The translations under genes and the position numbers were made by a program. Shown piece by piece: positions 51,080 to 64,000 of a stretch of 64,000 bases of DNA. Position 1 is the first letter of the stretch; each line of letters starts with the position of its first letter. Source of the stretch: Epiperipatus broadwayi (lineage: Eukaryota; Onychophora; Udeonychophora; Euonychophora; Peripatidae); contig JAQFVV010000324.1 of assembly GCA_028023455.1 (NCBI GenBank), positions 372,001-436,000 of the forward strand, written 5' to 3'. The notes under the pieces are model-generated. The model made no database searches and was not told where the DNA came from. It saw only the letters and a list, made by a program, of their open reading frames with translations.

Positions 51080-53127
51080 GGTATATAATATGCCATTACA
51101 TTATTTTAAAATTAAAATAAAAAGATCATAAATAAAAATTGATTTATTAAAAATAAAAAACTTAACTTAAAAACTGAAAATTAAAAGTTGTTTAATGTAT
51201 ATTTAGATTGCACAGATGGAAAACTTTAAAAACTATTTTAAAAATAAAAGTATTTGAAAATATTTTTTTTGTAAAAAAAAAAAAGTAAAGATTGATATTT
51301 TTTAAAATAGAAGTAAATGATTTCTACCATGTTTAATCTTAAAAAATGGAAATGTTTGGGTTTTTTTTTAATTAAATGATTGTTTAAAGCAAATTAGCCC
51401 TTGGAGTACTTAAAATTAAAAGGTCAGATAAGAGAATAAAAAGAATTAGCTTGACCAATGGAAGCACCAAGCCACAGCATGGACCAAAAAAGAAACTCTA
51501 GGATTAGTGATGTCTTGCTCATTGAATCTGAAAATTTGCTGATAAGAGGTTAATAAAAATATAAAAGAAAAATAATTTTTGCCTGATATGCTGACTATTA
51601 AGCTGTATATGAATGGTAGCTGTATTGCAGATTTCACAATGTAGGAGTCTGCAATAGATTCAATTTCTTGACAACCAGCTGAGGCCTCCCTATGACAGTT
51701 ATGGACCAAAAGGAATGGCAAGTAGTGACTTCATTTTTAAAAAAAAAAGAACAAACAATCTACTAAGTGATCATGAAGATGGACCTCTAAATCTGCAGAA
51801 TCCGGAAAGTATAAACTCTTTTTGCTTATCTAAAAGGAACTTTTTCTAAATTTGCAATGAGTAATTGAAAATAAGAACTCTCATCTGACCTAAAGAATTC
51901 AGAATCAGTTATTAATATTTTTTCTGCATATATTTAATTAATCATTTCCATTTCTTTTCTTTTTTTGTTTTTGTTGTGTTAATTAAATTATTTGACTATA
52001 TTTAAATTTATGTTGGGTGTGGATGGCTATATAGATTCATTAAATTTGTTAGTTTAAGGGAGGGTTAATCTTGGGTTAGTTGTTTTGTGGTTAAATTGGG
52101 TTAATGTATTGGATATATTGGTGTAATTAGTAAATGTAGTATGAAGATCCACTACGTGCAGGATAAACAGAGCAAAACTCTCCATACAGTATTGCCACCT
52201 GTGCCAAACAGAGTAATCAATGGACGCCAGAAGGCAATACTGTATGGAGAGTTTTGTTCTGTTTATCAACAATTAATGTGCTAGTATAGGAGATGTGATC
52301 ATGTGATGCTTAATGGTACGTGCAGGATCACGTATATGCCACACTTGGGCAAAATAAGTCCCATTTCTTAATGACCATCAGAAGCAGACATATTCCCTGC
52401 TCATTGGATCACCCCTTTAGCCTATGTAATGGGATAGTAAGATGGCAAAAAGGATTGCAATTACTTTCTATGGAGTTTTCTTTTTTTATTGTTCTTCTTG
52501 CCAGACAGATGTAACATTCCTGTACTGGACAAGAGACAATTTCTTCTCTATAACCATGCTATTCAGATGTGCATTTCTGATAGTATGGTATTATGCTGTC
52601 ATATTCATGCTGCATTGAATACATCAATATATCAGATAGATTGGCATTGATTTGACTGCAAACTTTTGGCCTAGGGTTAAATAAGGGCTATAGAATATTT
52701 TCTTTTTTGAACGAATCCATATAGTGTATCTATACTCAACATTATAAAACAAACTTTTATTCAAATCCATCTATGCAGATTTTCTAAATAATAATAAAAT
52801 TAATAATATCTAAATTTATTCATCAATTTTAAATATTTATATATGCATCAATAAATCTTTTGTGTGTGTTAATTCTGGCAGTAACTTATTTATTTATTTT
52901 ATGGAAATCTTTTTTATTAAAATATTTCTTTTAAGCAAGTTTTATATTAAATCTCTTCATCTCCATGAGCTAGTGGCATGGGCTGATGGTCGTAATAAAA
53001 TATCTATGTAAAAATTAGATCTTCACAGTACGTATCTGCCTACTATATAAAATTTCCAGGTTCTAATAGCCTGGTGGTGCCCTGTACAGCATATATGGAA
53101 GACTCCACTACCACCCTGACCATTATA
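51080..53127. repeat. 2-kb repeat, copy 1
   Basis: Begins GGTATATAATATGCCATTAC and ends near GCCTGGTGGTGCCCTGTA and the following 50 bases. Copy 2 at 53611-55488 aligns along its whole length with scattered substitutions. Copy 1 is about 170 bp longer, mainly through the insertion at 52153-52328. The start abuts a TA run. Paired small frames on the minus strand (51446-51721) are not preserved in copy 2, so I do not call a gene. Element class unknown. Confidence 0.9.
52153..52328. mobile_element. Palindromic insertion in copy 1 with 12-bp flanking repeats
   Basis: TACGTGCAGGAT occurs at 52153-52164 and 52317-52328. Copy 2 has a single TACGAGCAGGAT (54673-54684) and lacks the intervening 152 bp. 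The insert contains arms 52162-52196 and 52232-52266, complementary over 35 bp with one mismatch and homologous to the palindrome at 26275. About 50 bp of unrelated sequence follows the right arm. Confidence 0.88.
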
Positions 53128-53610
53128 ATTGGACTCCCAATATGGCATGATGTATAATAAACCATGAGTACCCTGAGTAAATTTTTTTTTAAAAGAAATA
53201 TTTTTTACCTATATTATATAAAGTTATAAACTTGAATTTTGTGTAAAAAGTACTGCCATTAAGAAAATTGCGCATATGTAGAAATAAATGCGAGGAATAA
53301 AAATGTAATAATTAATATAAATCATAATTTAAAAAAAAAGTCTAAAATCATGTAACTTCTTTGACGTCCCTAAGTTAATAATGAAATGTAGGAAAAAGGG
53401 AACTCTTGAGGGAGGAGGTGTAATCTCAGCTGGAGTGGAAAGGAAAGAATAGTCAGCATTTTTTCTTTCTTGTAATTGCTAAGCAAAGTTTTGTCTTTTT
53501 TAAAAAAAAAGTTTAGTATAATCAATTTGTGAAACGTCATTACTAACACTAAGTAAATTCTTTTTTTTTTTAATGTTTTTATTTTTTGAGAAAGTTTACT
53601 GATATATAAT
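53128..53610. other. Spacer between the two 2-kb copies
   Basis: AT-rich sequence with homopolymers; no gene recognised. Confidence 0.5.
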
Positions 53611-55486
53611 GGTATATAATATGCCATTACATTATTTTAAAATTAAAATAAAAAGATCATAAATAAAAATTGATTTATTAAAAAGAAAAAACTTAACTTA
53701 AAAACTAAAAATTAAAAGTTGTTTAACATATATATAGATCACACAGATGGAAAACTTTAAAAACTATTTTAAAAATAAAAGTATTTGAAAGTATTTTTTG
53801 GGGGGTAAAAAAGTAAAGATTGATATTTTTTAAAATAGTAGTAAATGATTTCTATCATGTTTATTCTTAGAAAATGGAAATGATTGTTTTTTTTTTAATT
53901 AAATGATTGTTTTAAAGCAAACTAGCTCTTGGGACACTTAAAATAATTTAAAAGGTCAAATAAGAGAATAAAAAGAATAAGCTTGACCAATGGAAGCACC
54001 AAGCTACAACATGGACCACAAAAGAGACTCTAGGATTAGTGACATCTTGCTCATTGAATCTGAAAATTTGCTGATAAGAGGCTAATAAAAATATAAAAGG
54101 AAAAATAATTGTTGTCTGATATGCTGACTATTAAGCTATATATGAACAGTAGCTGTGTTGCAGATTTCACAATGTAGGAGTCTGCAATAGATTTAATTTC
54201 TTGACAACCAGCTGAGGCCTCCCTATGACAGTTATGGACCAAAAAGAATGGCAAGTAGCAGCTTAATTTTTTGTAAAAAAGGACAAACAATCTACTAAGT
54301 GATTGTGAAAATGGACCTCTAAATCTGCAGAATCCAGAAAGTATAAACTCTTTTTGCTTATCTAATAGGAACTTTTTCTAAATTTGCAATGAGTAATTGA
54401 AAATAAGAACTCTCATCTGACCTAAAGAATTCAAAATCAGTTATTAATATTTTTTTCTGCATATGTTTAACTAATCATTTCCATTTCTTTTTTTGTTTTT
54501 GTTATGTGTTAATTAAATTATTTGACTGTTTTTAAATTTAAGTTGGGTGTGGATGGCTGTAGAGATTCATTAAGTTTGTTAGTTTAAGAAAGGGGTTAGT
54601 TGTTTCATGGTTAAATTGGGTTAAGGTATTGGATATATTGGTGTAATTAGTAAATGTAATATGAAGATCCGCTACGAGCAGGATCACGTATATGCTGCAC
54701 TTGGGAAAAATAAGACCCATTTCTTAATGACCATCGAAAGCAGATGTATTCCCTGCTCTTTGGATCACCCCTTTAGGCAATGGAATGGATAGTAAGATGG
54801 CAAAAAAGACCGCAATCCCTTCCTATGGAGTTTTTTTATTTTATTGTTCTTTTTGTCAGACAGATGTAACATTCCTGTACTGGATGAGAGACAATTTCTT
54901 CTCTATAACCATGCTGTTCAGATGTGCATTTCTGACAGTATGGTATTGTGCTGTCATATTCATGCTGCATTGAATACATCAATATATCAGATAGATTGAC
55001 ATTGGTTGGACTGCGAGCTTTTGGCCTAGGGATAAATAAGAGCTATAGGATATTTTCTGTTTCAAATGAATCCGTATAGAGTATGTATACTCAACATTAT
55101 AAAACAAACTTTTATTAAAATCCATCTGTGCAGATTTTTTAAATAATAAAATTAATAATATCTAATTTTATTTCTCAATTTTAAATATTTATATATGCAT
55201 CAATAAATCTTTTGTGTGTGTTAATTCTGGCAGTAACTTATTTATTTATTTTATGGAAACCTTTTTTATTAAAATATTTCTTTTAAGCAAGTTTTATATT
55301 AAATCTCTGCATCTCCATGAGCTAGTGGCATGGGCTGATGGTCATAATAAAATATATATGTAAAAATTAGATCTTAACAGTATGTATCTGCCTACTATAT
55401 AAATTTTCCAGGATCAAATAGCCTGGTGGTGCCCTGTATGACAGATACAGTAAGACTCCAACTTCCATTATTCACCCCAACCATTA

Positions 55487-55488
<2 letters not shown>
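53611..55488. repeat. 2-kb repeat, copy 2
   Basis: Same orientation as copy 1 and homologous from GGTATATAATATGCC to the GCCTGGTGGTGCCCTGTA region. It preserves the empty site for the insertion described in copy 1. A TA tract follows its end. Confidence 0.9.
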
Positions 55489-55522
<34 letters not shown>

Positions 55523-55945
55523 ACCAAATACAATGTTGAATATATATATATATAATGCTTGAAATTACTTTTTTGAAGTAACTATTGCTCTAAATAATTA
55601 ATGTGCTTTAATGTCAACATTCAATAATTTATGCAATGATGAAACATTTTCTCATAGCACTCTACATTCTATACAGAGAATTATCATGAATAACATCATG
55701 TAGAGAAGAGAATATTAATCAGTTATTGCATTAATTTTTAAAATATGTTTATAGAGGGCAGATAACTTCAAGAGAATATCACACATTATATATATATATA
55801 TATTCAGGATTATAATTGTTTATCATTGCATATATATATATTATTTGAATTTTGGTTGCAAAATTTGAAAATGAATAGAAATAGCTCTTCTTTGTACATT
55901 AAATATCAAATGATTTAAAGTAATTTACCATATATATATATATAT
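55489..55945. other. TA-rich spacer
   Basis: Several TA runs (about 55491-55519, 55540-55553, 55789-55803, 55929-55946) in otherwise unremarkable AT-rich DNA. Confidence 0.55.
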
Positions 55946-58823
55946 TGTACCGGTCAAAAATGTATGTCCATCCAACAATATTTAGAATCTAAACAAAAAT
56001 ATCCTGAATCCAATCATACCTGAGATACACAGGTCAGGAGCAGGCATGAATTCTAACCTATTTTCCCATTCCCCAAATCTATAACACTATGGCCAACACC
56101 TACAGCAATACTACATAAATTAATTATTTCCAGGCTTGGTGCTACATCGTTTGGCATGAGAACTCAGCTGATGAGAGATTGAGTGAACACAAGATATTAA
56201 GTTAAAATGTACACAAGTATAAATATTATTAAAAAAATTAGAACTACTGGATTAAGTTTTAAAATTATAAATATTTATTTTGATAAAAATTCAAGATTTT
56301 ATATATGTATAATCAACTTTATGCAGTTTAAATGATTGTTTTGGTTACAAATCTTTGACAAAACTTGATACAATTATTTTATTTTGATAGATATAAATTT
56401 AGTGCAGAATTTACAATACTGAACGTATATTTAAAAATAGGTTTTTATTCAATGTTACAAAAACAAATTTATTTTGGTGATTGGTAGATGTTTATACATT
56501 AAAACACATATAAAGATATGACAATAATAGAGTTTTGGTGTTTGGACAACTTTAATGGGATGCCCTTGGCATTGGATACGTAACTTTATTTTCATTTATA
56601 GAATTTATTTACAACACTAAAATGAGGATACATTGTGATCAAAATATACTTAAAAACATTTATTTATTAAACATTTTTGACATTTAACTATCAGATATTG
56701 TGAAACTCTATAAATATGGGAATTGCTTATTTCAATAAAGAGGAGGGCAACTTCATGAGAAGTTGCATCTAAAACTCCAACAAAAAATATTTAATGAAAA
56801 AAACATTTCATTATCACATATCATTACAATTCATTTTGTCAAACAGACTAAAAGAAAAATGAACTATAAGAAATTTCAGTGCTAGCATAATAGCTGAATA
56901 TTTGCAGATCCAATATTTTTGAGGTACTTTATCATATTACAGAAGAAAACATTCTATCCCACTTGCCACCCCACATTTTGTGGGATCAGTTGACAAAGGG
57001 TCCTCAGACAGAGATGCAATGGGCTGAACTTTGCCAGAATTGTCCTATGCATTGCTCTCATTATACGAGTATATATAGATATGGTCTAGAAACATTCATC
57101 ACCCTGTTTATGACCTGATACGAAGCAGAGGTGACTCTGGTGTTCCAATGTGCATCTCTAGATAAAGCTTAATAACATGATGAGCGACCTATGCAAACAA
57201 TGCTTTTATAAGAATATGAAATCATTGGTTCTAAATATTAACATAAAGTCTCAAATGGTTTAACAAATACATAATGATATGTTAAAATAATGACCCATGT
57301 AAGATAAAGTCATTTATCAAAAGTTAACACTATAATTAATGAAGTGTGCATTGCTCCCCTTTCTTGAATCAATACTATTTTGTTTAAATGTATAAAAAAC
57401 TAAAATTCACGCACTTAAAAATGCAAACAACAAAATAGAATTTGTTCACCAGCCTTTTTGGTGATGATGATGACTAAAGAAATTAATAAAACTAATGGAC
57501 ACCAATATCCACCCCAGACTGCAAAGTATTTATACATTTTGTATAATTTTATGAGAAAATATATTATTTTTAAAAAGCATATATTCATTTTACAAGAAAA
57601 ACTCAGTCTTACAAACTATTTAGAAATAAATAAATAAGATCTCATTAATCCCCATTCTTTTTAAGTTTGTAAGACTGGGTTTGATTGGCATTTACAAAAA
57701 AAAGTTTAGTGGAAAATATAAAAATATCATTAAAAATAAATGATAACCGCACTAAATTATAAGAAAAATAAGAAGCATGAGTTGGATGAAATAGTTTACA
57801 ATAAGATTAGTTAGGGTTATAGAGAATCTATACCAAAGAAATAATTATTAGTTTTAACATATACTTGCCAATGAGCTAGTTGAACATTAATTTAAAGAGA
57901 GTGGATTTATGTAAGACAACTGTAATGGCTTTAGACTTGTTACCTCAGGATTGTATGGAATAAAGTACACACAAGTCTTCTGTGGCAGGTGGCATTCTTT
58001 AACATGTCTTGGCCTCGGCAGTTATTTGATGGCATGGCACATTTGAGTGGTAGGAGCTACATCTCTGCGCTGTGAAGAGTGGAGCTTAAGATGGAGGGGA
58101 AGGTTGCTGTGGCCTCTCAAAAATTAAACAGACGTGGAGTTGACTAGTGACTATTGACCCAACTCTAACACAATAGATTTTTGGCCCTATTTATACAAAC
58201 TTTGAAGTATTCAAAGAATGTTTTTAATTAAACTTCTTAACTCTTAATCAATCTTTAATTTACAAAATATTTTTTGTATTGTTAGTGGAGATGCAATTGT
58301 TAGATTACTGTCCAAAAATAAATGCAAATCAATTTTCAGATTGGAAATAGATTTGATAAAAATGTTAACAGCTAACTAAAATCAATTAGCTTTGTTTTAA
58401 ATTTTACTTTCATTAACTTTAATTAAAAAATTCCTTTTAAAATCATAAATCCCACCCCTTTAATTACTCTTGGACAGTTAATGACTGCATCTTCCATCTT
58501 GAATATTTGCGTAATTATATGAAGAAAGATATCTATAAAATAAATAACATATAGTTAAAAAAATACAAATTATTTACTAGATTTGTTTGTGCTTTTATAT
58601 ATATAAAAGCTCCATTAATATATGTATATATCTGAATCGCATCCACAAAAGTTAATCTTTAAAATTAAAAAAAAATTTTATTTGAGATTTATATTTATAA
58701 ATTTTATAGACGCTTCTCAGAAATATACATATAGTTTATATACATGTGACAAAAAAACAGGATAAAGTGTGAGTTAAGTGGTAGAACAGTGAAGCTTAAT
58801 CTTGGGCTAAGATTGACTGCTAC
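55946..58823. repeat. 2.9-kb repeat, copy 1, with Tc1/mariner-like 5' end
   Basis: Starts TGTACCGGTCAAAAATGTAT after a TA run and ends near GATTGACTGCTACA; the ends are imperfect inverted matches of about 12 bases. TACCGGTCAAAA is like the terminal repeats of many Tc1/mariner elements. Around 56974 one frame gives HILWDQL, reminiscent of the conserved HLWDQL of Tc1 transposases, but flanking frames are broken. A minus-strand B-box-like GGTTAGAATTC lies near 56055. Copy 2 aligns throughout. It is probably a decayed DNA transposon or composite repeat. Confidence 0.75.
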
Positions 58824-59839
58824 ACACTTCCCCACTTAAGATGACAAAGAAAATAATGAATAAAAAATGCCTTTACTTCAAATCCATTCACGACTGAAGA
58901 ACAATTTTTTTTCAGACCAGTACTTAATTATCTAATATTTTATCTATAAAAAAACTGTATTATGATAGTGCCTTTTCTCTTTTGCACTAAAGGTTTCTGA
59001 ACTTATTTTTCCTGTCTTCAATTATCTCCTGCCCTACTCTTTCAGTTGCTCCCCATAATTTATTTTATCTGCCTGCTATCCTGAACTGCTGCCTACATTA
59101 TATATGTAGAAAAAAACATCTGGTTCACTAATTATACGATTATAAACTAACTATTCACAAATAAATATGGAAAGCAAAAAGCTTAAAAAAAACTACCGTA
59201 TTACTTGGATTTTTCACTTTCCATTTTGTCTTTGTTGCTCTTCCACATCTAGTATAGTCTCAAAGTTTTATTATTATTACATAGTCACTATTATCTTTTA
59301 TTTTCTTTTCTTGTTAGTATACAAAATTTGTTCATAATTAAAATCAATTTTCTACTACCACCCACTCAATCCAGGTTTGAATTCACCTTTAGATTCTGTG
59401 TTTTAATATAACACCTGTTGGCAAATTTATATCAGGGTACCAGCCAACAAGGTCACACAGAATGTACAAATAAAAGCTGGGTCACTCAATTCTCATGTAC
59501 AAAATATATATATATATATATTGTAAGAATTGTCTTACTTTCAAAAGTGTGCTGATAATTACATCCTTCTTATACATATATATATATATACTACATTTTT
59601 ATATACATATGACATTAAATACGATTATATTATTGGATGTACAAACCTAAGAGAAAAAAAAATTACAATGAGCATACAAACTCGGAAACAACAAAATCTT
59701 ACATATATATGTTATTTAGTGTTATTCAAAAGAGAAAAAAAACACATATATATATTTAACACTATACATAGTATTGCAGGGTGTGAGAATATTGAATAGC
59801 CCCATGACTAGGCATCCAAATTCGGGGGAAAAAATCTAC
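58824..59839. other. Spacer between the two 2.9-kb copies
   Basis: TA tracts at about 59505-59521 and 59576-59591; no gene recognised. Confidence 0.5.
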
Positions 59840-62729
59840 TGTACCAGTCGAAAATGTATGTCCATCCAACAAGATTTAGAATATAAACAAAAGTACCCCA
59901 AATCCAATCATGCCAGAGATACACAGGTCAGGAGCAATCATGAATTCTAATCTATTTGCCCATTCCTCACATCTATAACACTACAGACAACACCTATGGT
60001 GATACTACATAAATTAATTATTTCCAGGCCTGGTGCTACATTGTTTTGTATGAGAACTCAGCTGATGATAATGAGAGATTGAGGTGAACCCAAGATATTA
60101 AGTTAAAACATACATAAATATAAATATTATTAGGGAGATTTGAATTACTGGATTAAGTTTTAAAATTAGAAATATTTATTTTGATAAAAATTCAAGATTT
60201 TATATATGTATAATCAAGTTCACACAGTTTAAATGATTATTTTGGTTACAAATCTTTGTCAAAACTTAATACAATTATTGTATTTTGATAGATATAAAAT
60301 TTAGTGCAAAAGTTACAATACTGAACATATATTTAAAAATAGGTTTTTATTCAATGTTACAAAAACAAATATATCTGAGTGATTGGTAGATGTTTATACA
60401 TTAAAACACATATAAAGATATGACAATAATAGAGTTTCACTGCTTAGATGACTTTAATGGGATGCCCTTGCCACGAATACATAACTTTCTTTTCATTTAT
60501 AGAATTTATTTACAATACTAAAATGAGGATACATTGTGATCAAAATATACTTAAAAACATTTATTTATTAAACATTTTCGACATTTAATTATCAGATATT
60601 GCGAAACTCTATAAATATGAAAATTGCTTATTTTAATAAAGGGAATGGCAGCTTCTTGAAAAGTAGGATCTGAAACTCCAACAAAAAATATTTAATGAGA
60701 AAAACGTTTCATTAACACATATCATTACGATTTATTTTGTCAAACAGGCTAAAAGAAAAACGAACTATAAGAAATTGCGGTGCTAGCATAATAGCTGAGT
60801 ATTTGTGGATCCAATGTTTTTGAGGTGCTTTATTATATTACAAAAGGAAACAGTCTAGCCGACTTGCCACCCCACATTTTGTGGAATCAGTTGAAAAGGT
60901 TCCTCAGATGGAGATGCAATGGGCTGAACTTTGCTGGAATTATTCCATTCATTGCTCTCATTATGCAAGTATATATAGATATGGTCTAGGGACATTCATT
61001 GCCCTGTTTACGACCTGAAATGAAGAGGAGATGACTCAGGCATTCTGATGCACATCTCTAGATAAAGCTTAATAACATGAGTGGCCTATGCTAACAATGC
61101 TTTTATAAGAATTTGAAATCATTGGCTTTAAATATTAACATAAAGTCTTAAATGGTTTAACAAATACATAATGATATGTTAAAATAATGACCCATCTGAG
61201 ATAAAGTCATTTATCAAAAGTTAATGCTATAATTAATGAAGTTTGCATTGCTCCCCCTTCTTGTATCAATACTATTTTGTTTAAATATAAATAAAAAAAC
61301 TAAAATTCATGCACTTAAAAGTGCCAACAACAAAATAGGATTTATTCACCAGACTTTTTGGTGATGATGATGAATAAAGAAATTAATAAAACTAATGGAC
61401 ACCAATATCCACCCCAGATTGCAAAGGATTTATACATTTTGTGTAATTTTATGAGAAAATATATTTTTTTAAAAAAGCATATATTCATTTCACAAAAAAA
61501 GCTAGTCTTACGAACTATTTAGAAATAAATAAATAAATAAGAACTCATTAATCCCCCCCTTTTCTAAGTTTGTAAGGCCGGTTTTGATTGGCATTTACAA
61601 ATAAAAGTTTAGTGAAAAATATAAAAATATTATTAAAAATAAATTATAACCGCACTAAATTATAAGAAAAATAAGAAGCATGAGTTGGATGAAATAGTTT
61701 ACAATAAGATTAGTTAGGGTTATAGAGAATCTATACCAAAGAAATAATTATTAGTTTTAACATACTCACCAATGAGCGAGTTAAAAGAGATTAAATATAC
61801 AGAAAAACATTAATTTAAAAAGATCGTATTCATGTAAGACAATTCAGGATTGTATGGAATAAAGTAGACACAAGTCTTCTGTGACAGGCGACATTCTTTA
61901 ATATGTCTTTGTCTCAGCGGTTCTTTGATGGCATTGGCACATTTGAGCAGTAGGAGCTATATCTCTGCACTGTGAAAAATGGAACTGAAGATGGAGGGGA
62001 AGGCAGCTGAGGCCCCTCAAAAATTAAACAGACATGGGGTTGACTAGTGACTATTGACCCAACTCTGACATAATAGATTTTTGGCCCTATTTATACAAAC
62101 TTTGAAGTATTCAAAGAATGTTTTTAATTAAACTTAACTCTTAATCAATCTTTAATTTACAGAAATATTTTCTGCATTGTTAGTGGAGATGCAATTGTTA
62201 GATAACTGTCCAAAAATCAATCCAAATCAATTTCTAGATTGGAAATGGATTTGATATAAATGTTAACAGCTAACTAAAATCAATTATCTTTATTTTAAAT
62301 TTTATTTTCATTAACTTTAATTAAAAAATTCCTTTTAAAATCATAAATCCCACCCCTTTCATTACTGTTGGATAGTTAATGACTGCATCTTCCATCTTGA
62401 ATATTTGTGTAATTATATGAAGAAAAATATCTATAAAATAAATAACATATAGTTAAGAAAAAAAATACAAAATTATTTACAAGATTTGTTTGTGCTTTTA
62501 TATATATAAAAGCTCCATTAATATATGTATATATCTGAGTCACATCCACAAAAGTTAATATTTAAAATTAAAGAAATTTTTTATTTGCGATTAATATTTA
62601 TAAATTTTTATAAATGCTTCTCAGAAATATACATATAGTTTATATACATGTGACAAAAAAAACAGGATGCAATGTGGGTTAAGTGATAGAACTGTGAAAC
62701 TCAATCTTTGGCTAATATCGACTGCTACA
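59840..62729. repeat. 2.9-kb repeat, copy 2, with Tc1/mariner-like 5' end
   Basis: Same orientation as copy 1, offset about 3.9 kb. It begins TGTACCAGTCGAAAATG directly after TAC, and its end reads CGACTGCTACA. Reverse-complementing the end gives TGTAGCAGTCGATATTA, matching the start at 12 or more of 16 positions, clearer than in copy 1. The HILW(N/D)QL segment recurs near 60880 with different frameshifts. An RTE-like LINE end abuts its right border. Confidence 0.78.
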
Positions 62730-62734
62730 ATATA

Positions 62735-62925
62735 TCATCATCATCATTATTGTCAACCATTATTAATCCACATCAAGATGAAGGTCTCTCCAAGTTCAAT
62801 CAATCTCCTATCTCTAGTCTCTCTTCTCCATATCATTCCTGCACACTTTCTTATTTCATCCGGCCACCTCACATGTGGTCTGTTTCTGGATCTTTTACAT
62901 TCTCTTGGAATCTAGTTTAATTGTT
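62735..62925 (-). mobile_element. RTE-like LINE 3' end (5'-truncated), best-preserved copy
   Basis: On the minus strand an uninterrupted frame of about 54 codons runs from CCA at 62918 to the TGA complementary to 62753-62755. It includes RPHVRWPDEIRKCAGMIWRR and ends GETFILMWINNG, with an ATGATGATGATG tail. It is the longest intact copy of the shared C-terminus. It begins exactly where similarity between the two 2.9-kb repeats stops. Confidence 0.87.
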
Positions 62926-64000
62926 TATCTATTATCATCTCTTATATATATATCTTAGTTGATTTAAGACTTCTCTAGCTGATATTGTTTATGATAATCC
63001 TTTATATAATGACATAGAATGGAATAAAATGTGGTCATTCTTTTATTGCAAAAATTATTAAACATTGTGACTAAAAAATAGGCCAGTGATTTATAAAAAT
63101 AATTCCTTCAAGATTTAGTATTATATCACACCATATTTCAAGTCCCCAACCAAATATAATCCAACGTCGTCAAGACAATTTATAATATAGAAATTCTATA
63201 TTATAACCTTTAGCTTTATTAATAAAGCTTTCAATAAGTTAATTTTTGTGGTAAGTCATTTTGTTATTTAAATGTTAATACGTTATATGAGTCATTTTAT
63301 AAAAACTTTTAGACATTTTATATTGCCTTAAATATTATTTTAATATCTTGTTGTAATGCTTTTAATCCATATGTAGTTGTAGATAACATTAAATTGTTTA
63401 GTTTATGGATATCTTTGCCCTAATATTGGAAAGTATTAAGAGCTAAAACAATTTTAATATAGATATTAATGTGTAAACATTGATGTTAGTGTTAAACTTT
63501 AAAGCTAAATTTGAATCTTTAATATTTATTGTTAATAATTAAATTACATGCTAATAAAAATGCATTTTATTTAAGTTGTTTGGTAATAAAAAGTATATTT
63601 TTCTTAATGCCAATTCTAATAAAGATTAATTCAGTCCAGTAAATTTAAAATAGTTAATTGAATAAGATAAAGAATTAATTCATTAGTAAAAGCTATTAGT
63701 TTCAATTAAAGAAAACAGTAATGAATGTATGTGAGAATTCTTGATTATAAATTTTATTTTAATTTCCTTGTTGGAATATTAAATGTTATTCTTAAGTATT
63801 TTATTTTTAAAATGTTTTGAAAAATGTTTTGGGAGCTTGAATTTAAGTAATATTTAAAATTATTTAAAAAATAATGTAAATTAATATGCTATGTAGTAAT
63901 TTATTATGCAATATTTTATTTTCATTATAATAATTTTTAGGTTTATAAATAATTGTCTTAAAATGTAAAATTTTAATTAAAGTCTAGACAATTATGTAAA
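62926..64000. other. AT-rich DNA, no recognised feature
   Basis: No gene or repeat recognised to the window end. Confidence 0.5.

Noticed and set aside
51446-51721. Minus-strand frame partly shared with 54051-54290 in the other 2-kb copy
   Set aside because: The shared part reflects repeat homology; start, end and reading frame are not preserved and no domain is recognised.
56171-56190. CTGATGAGAGATTGAGTGAAC as a hammerhead core
   Set aside because: No GAAA at proper spacing and no stem II or stem I pairing; copy 2 differs here by an insertion.

Overview
The window looks like intergenic or intronic DNA from an animal nuclear genome. It is very AT-rich and full of (TA)n and (TAA)n microsatellites, non-LTR retrotransposon remains, foldback repeats and duplicated repeats. 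I found no convincing host protein gene, no rRNA, no intact tRNA and no prokaryotic features. The exact taxon cannot be fixed from the sequence.

The best-preserved unit is a roughly 5.3-kb LINE (15578-20910, + strand). ORF1 (15799-17406) is intact, with a CCHC knuckle and an AT-hook-like motif. ORF2 (from 17470) has an apurinic/apyrimidinic-type endonuclease, a reverse transcriptase and a C-terminal zinc knuckle, but is split by about seven frameshifts. The element lies inside a (TAA)n microsatellite: 329 bp of TAA units touch its 5' end and about 409 bp touch its 3' end, both in the same strand phase. This suggests a microsatellite-targeted LINE whose ORF1 could itself bind AT-rich DNA.

The second notable system is a family of roughly 450-bp units in inverted and tandem arrangement (9385-10245 and 10880-12365). 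Six copies carry a hammerhead-ribozyme-like core (CTGATGA, a stem-II hairpin, GAAA, and a closing stem I) followed by a tRNA-like B box. Three further hammerhead-like motifs of a different type occur at 34565, 43888 and 44203. They resemble the type I hammerheads known from Penelope-like elements, Schistosoma SINE-like repeats and animal retrozymes.

Layout: 1.7-3.8 kb, a 359-bp tandem array facing its own inverted copy between (TA)n tracts; 8.7-12.4 kb, the hammerhead-bearing repeats; 13.0-13.8 kb, a foldback; 15.2-21.3 kb, the LINE in its microsatellite; 26.3 kb, a short palindromic MITE-like repeat; 30.2-34.3 kb, a decayed second (RTE-like) LINE interrupted by other repeats, including a 363-bp array with a 12-bp flanking duplication; 39.0, 47.3 and 62.7 kb (plus 21.4 kb), short 3' ends of an RTE-like LINE; 45.6 kb, a retroposed tRNA-derived SINE with a 9-bp target duplication; 51.1-55.5 kb, two copies of a 2-kb repeat, one carrying an extra insertion; 55.9-62.7 kb, two copies of a 2.9-kb repeat with a Tc1/mariner-like 5' end. 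The remainder is AT-rich DNA in which I recognise nothing.
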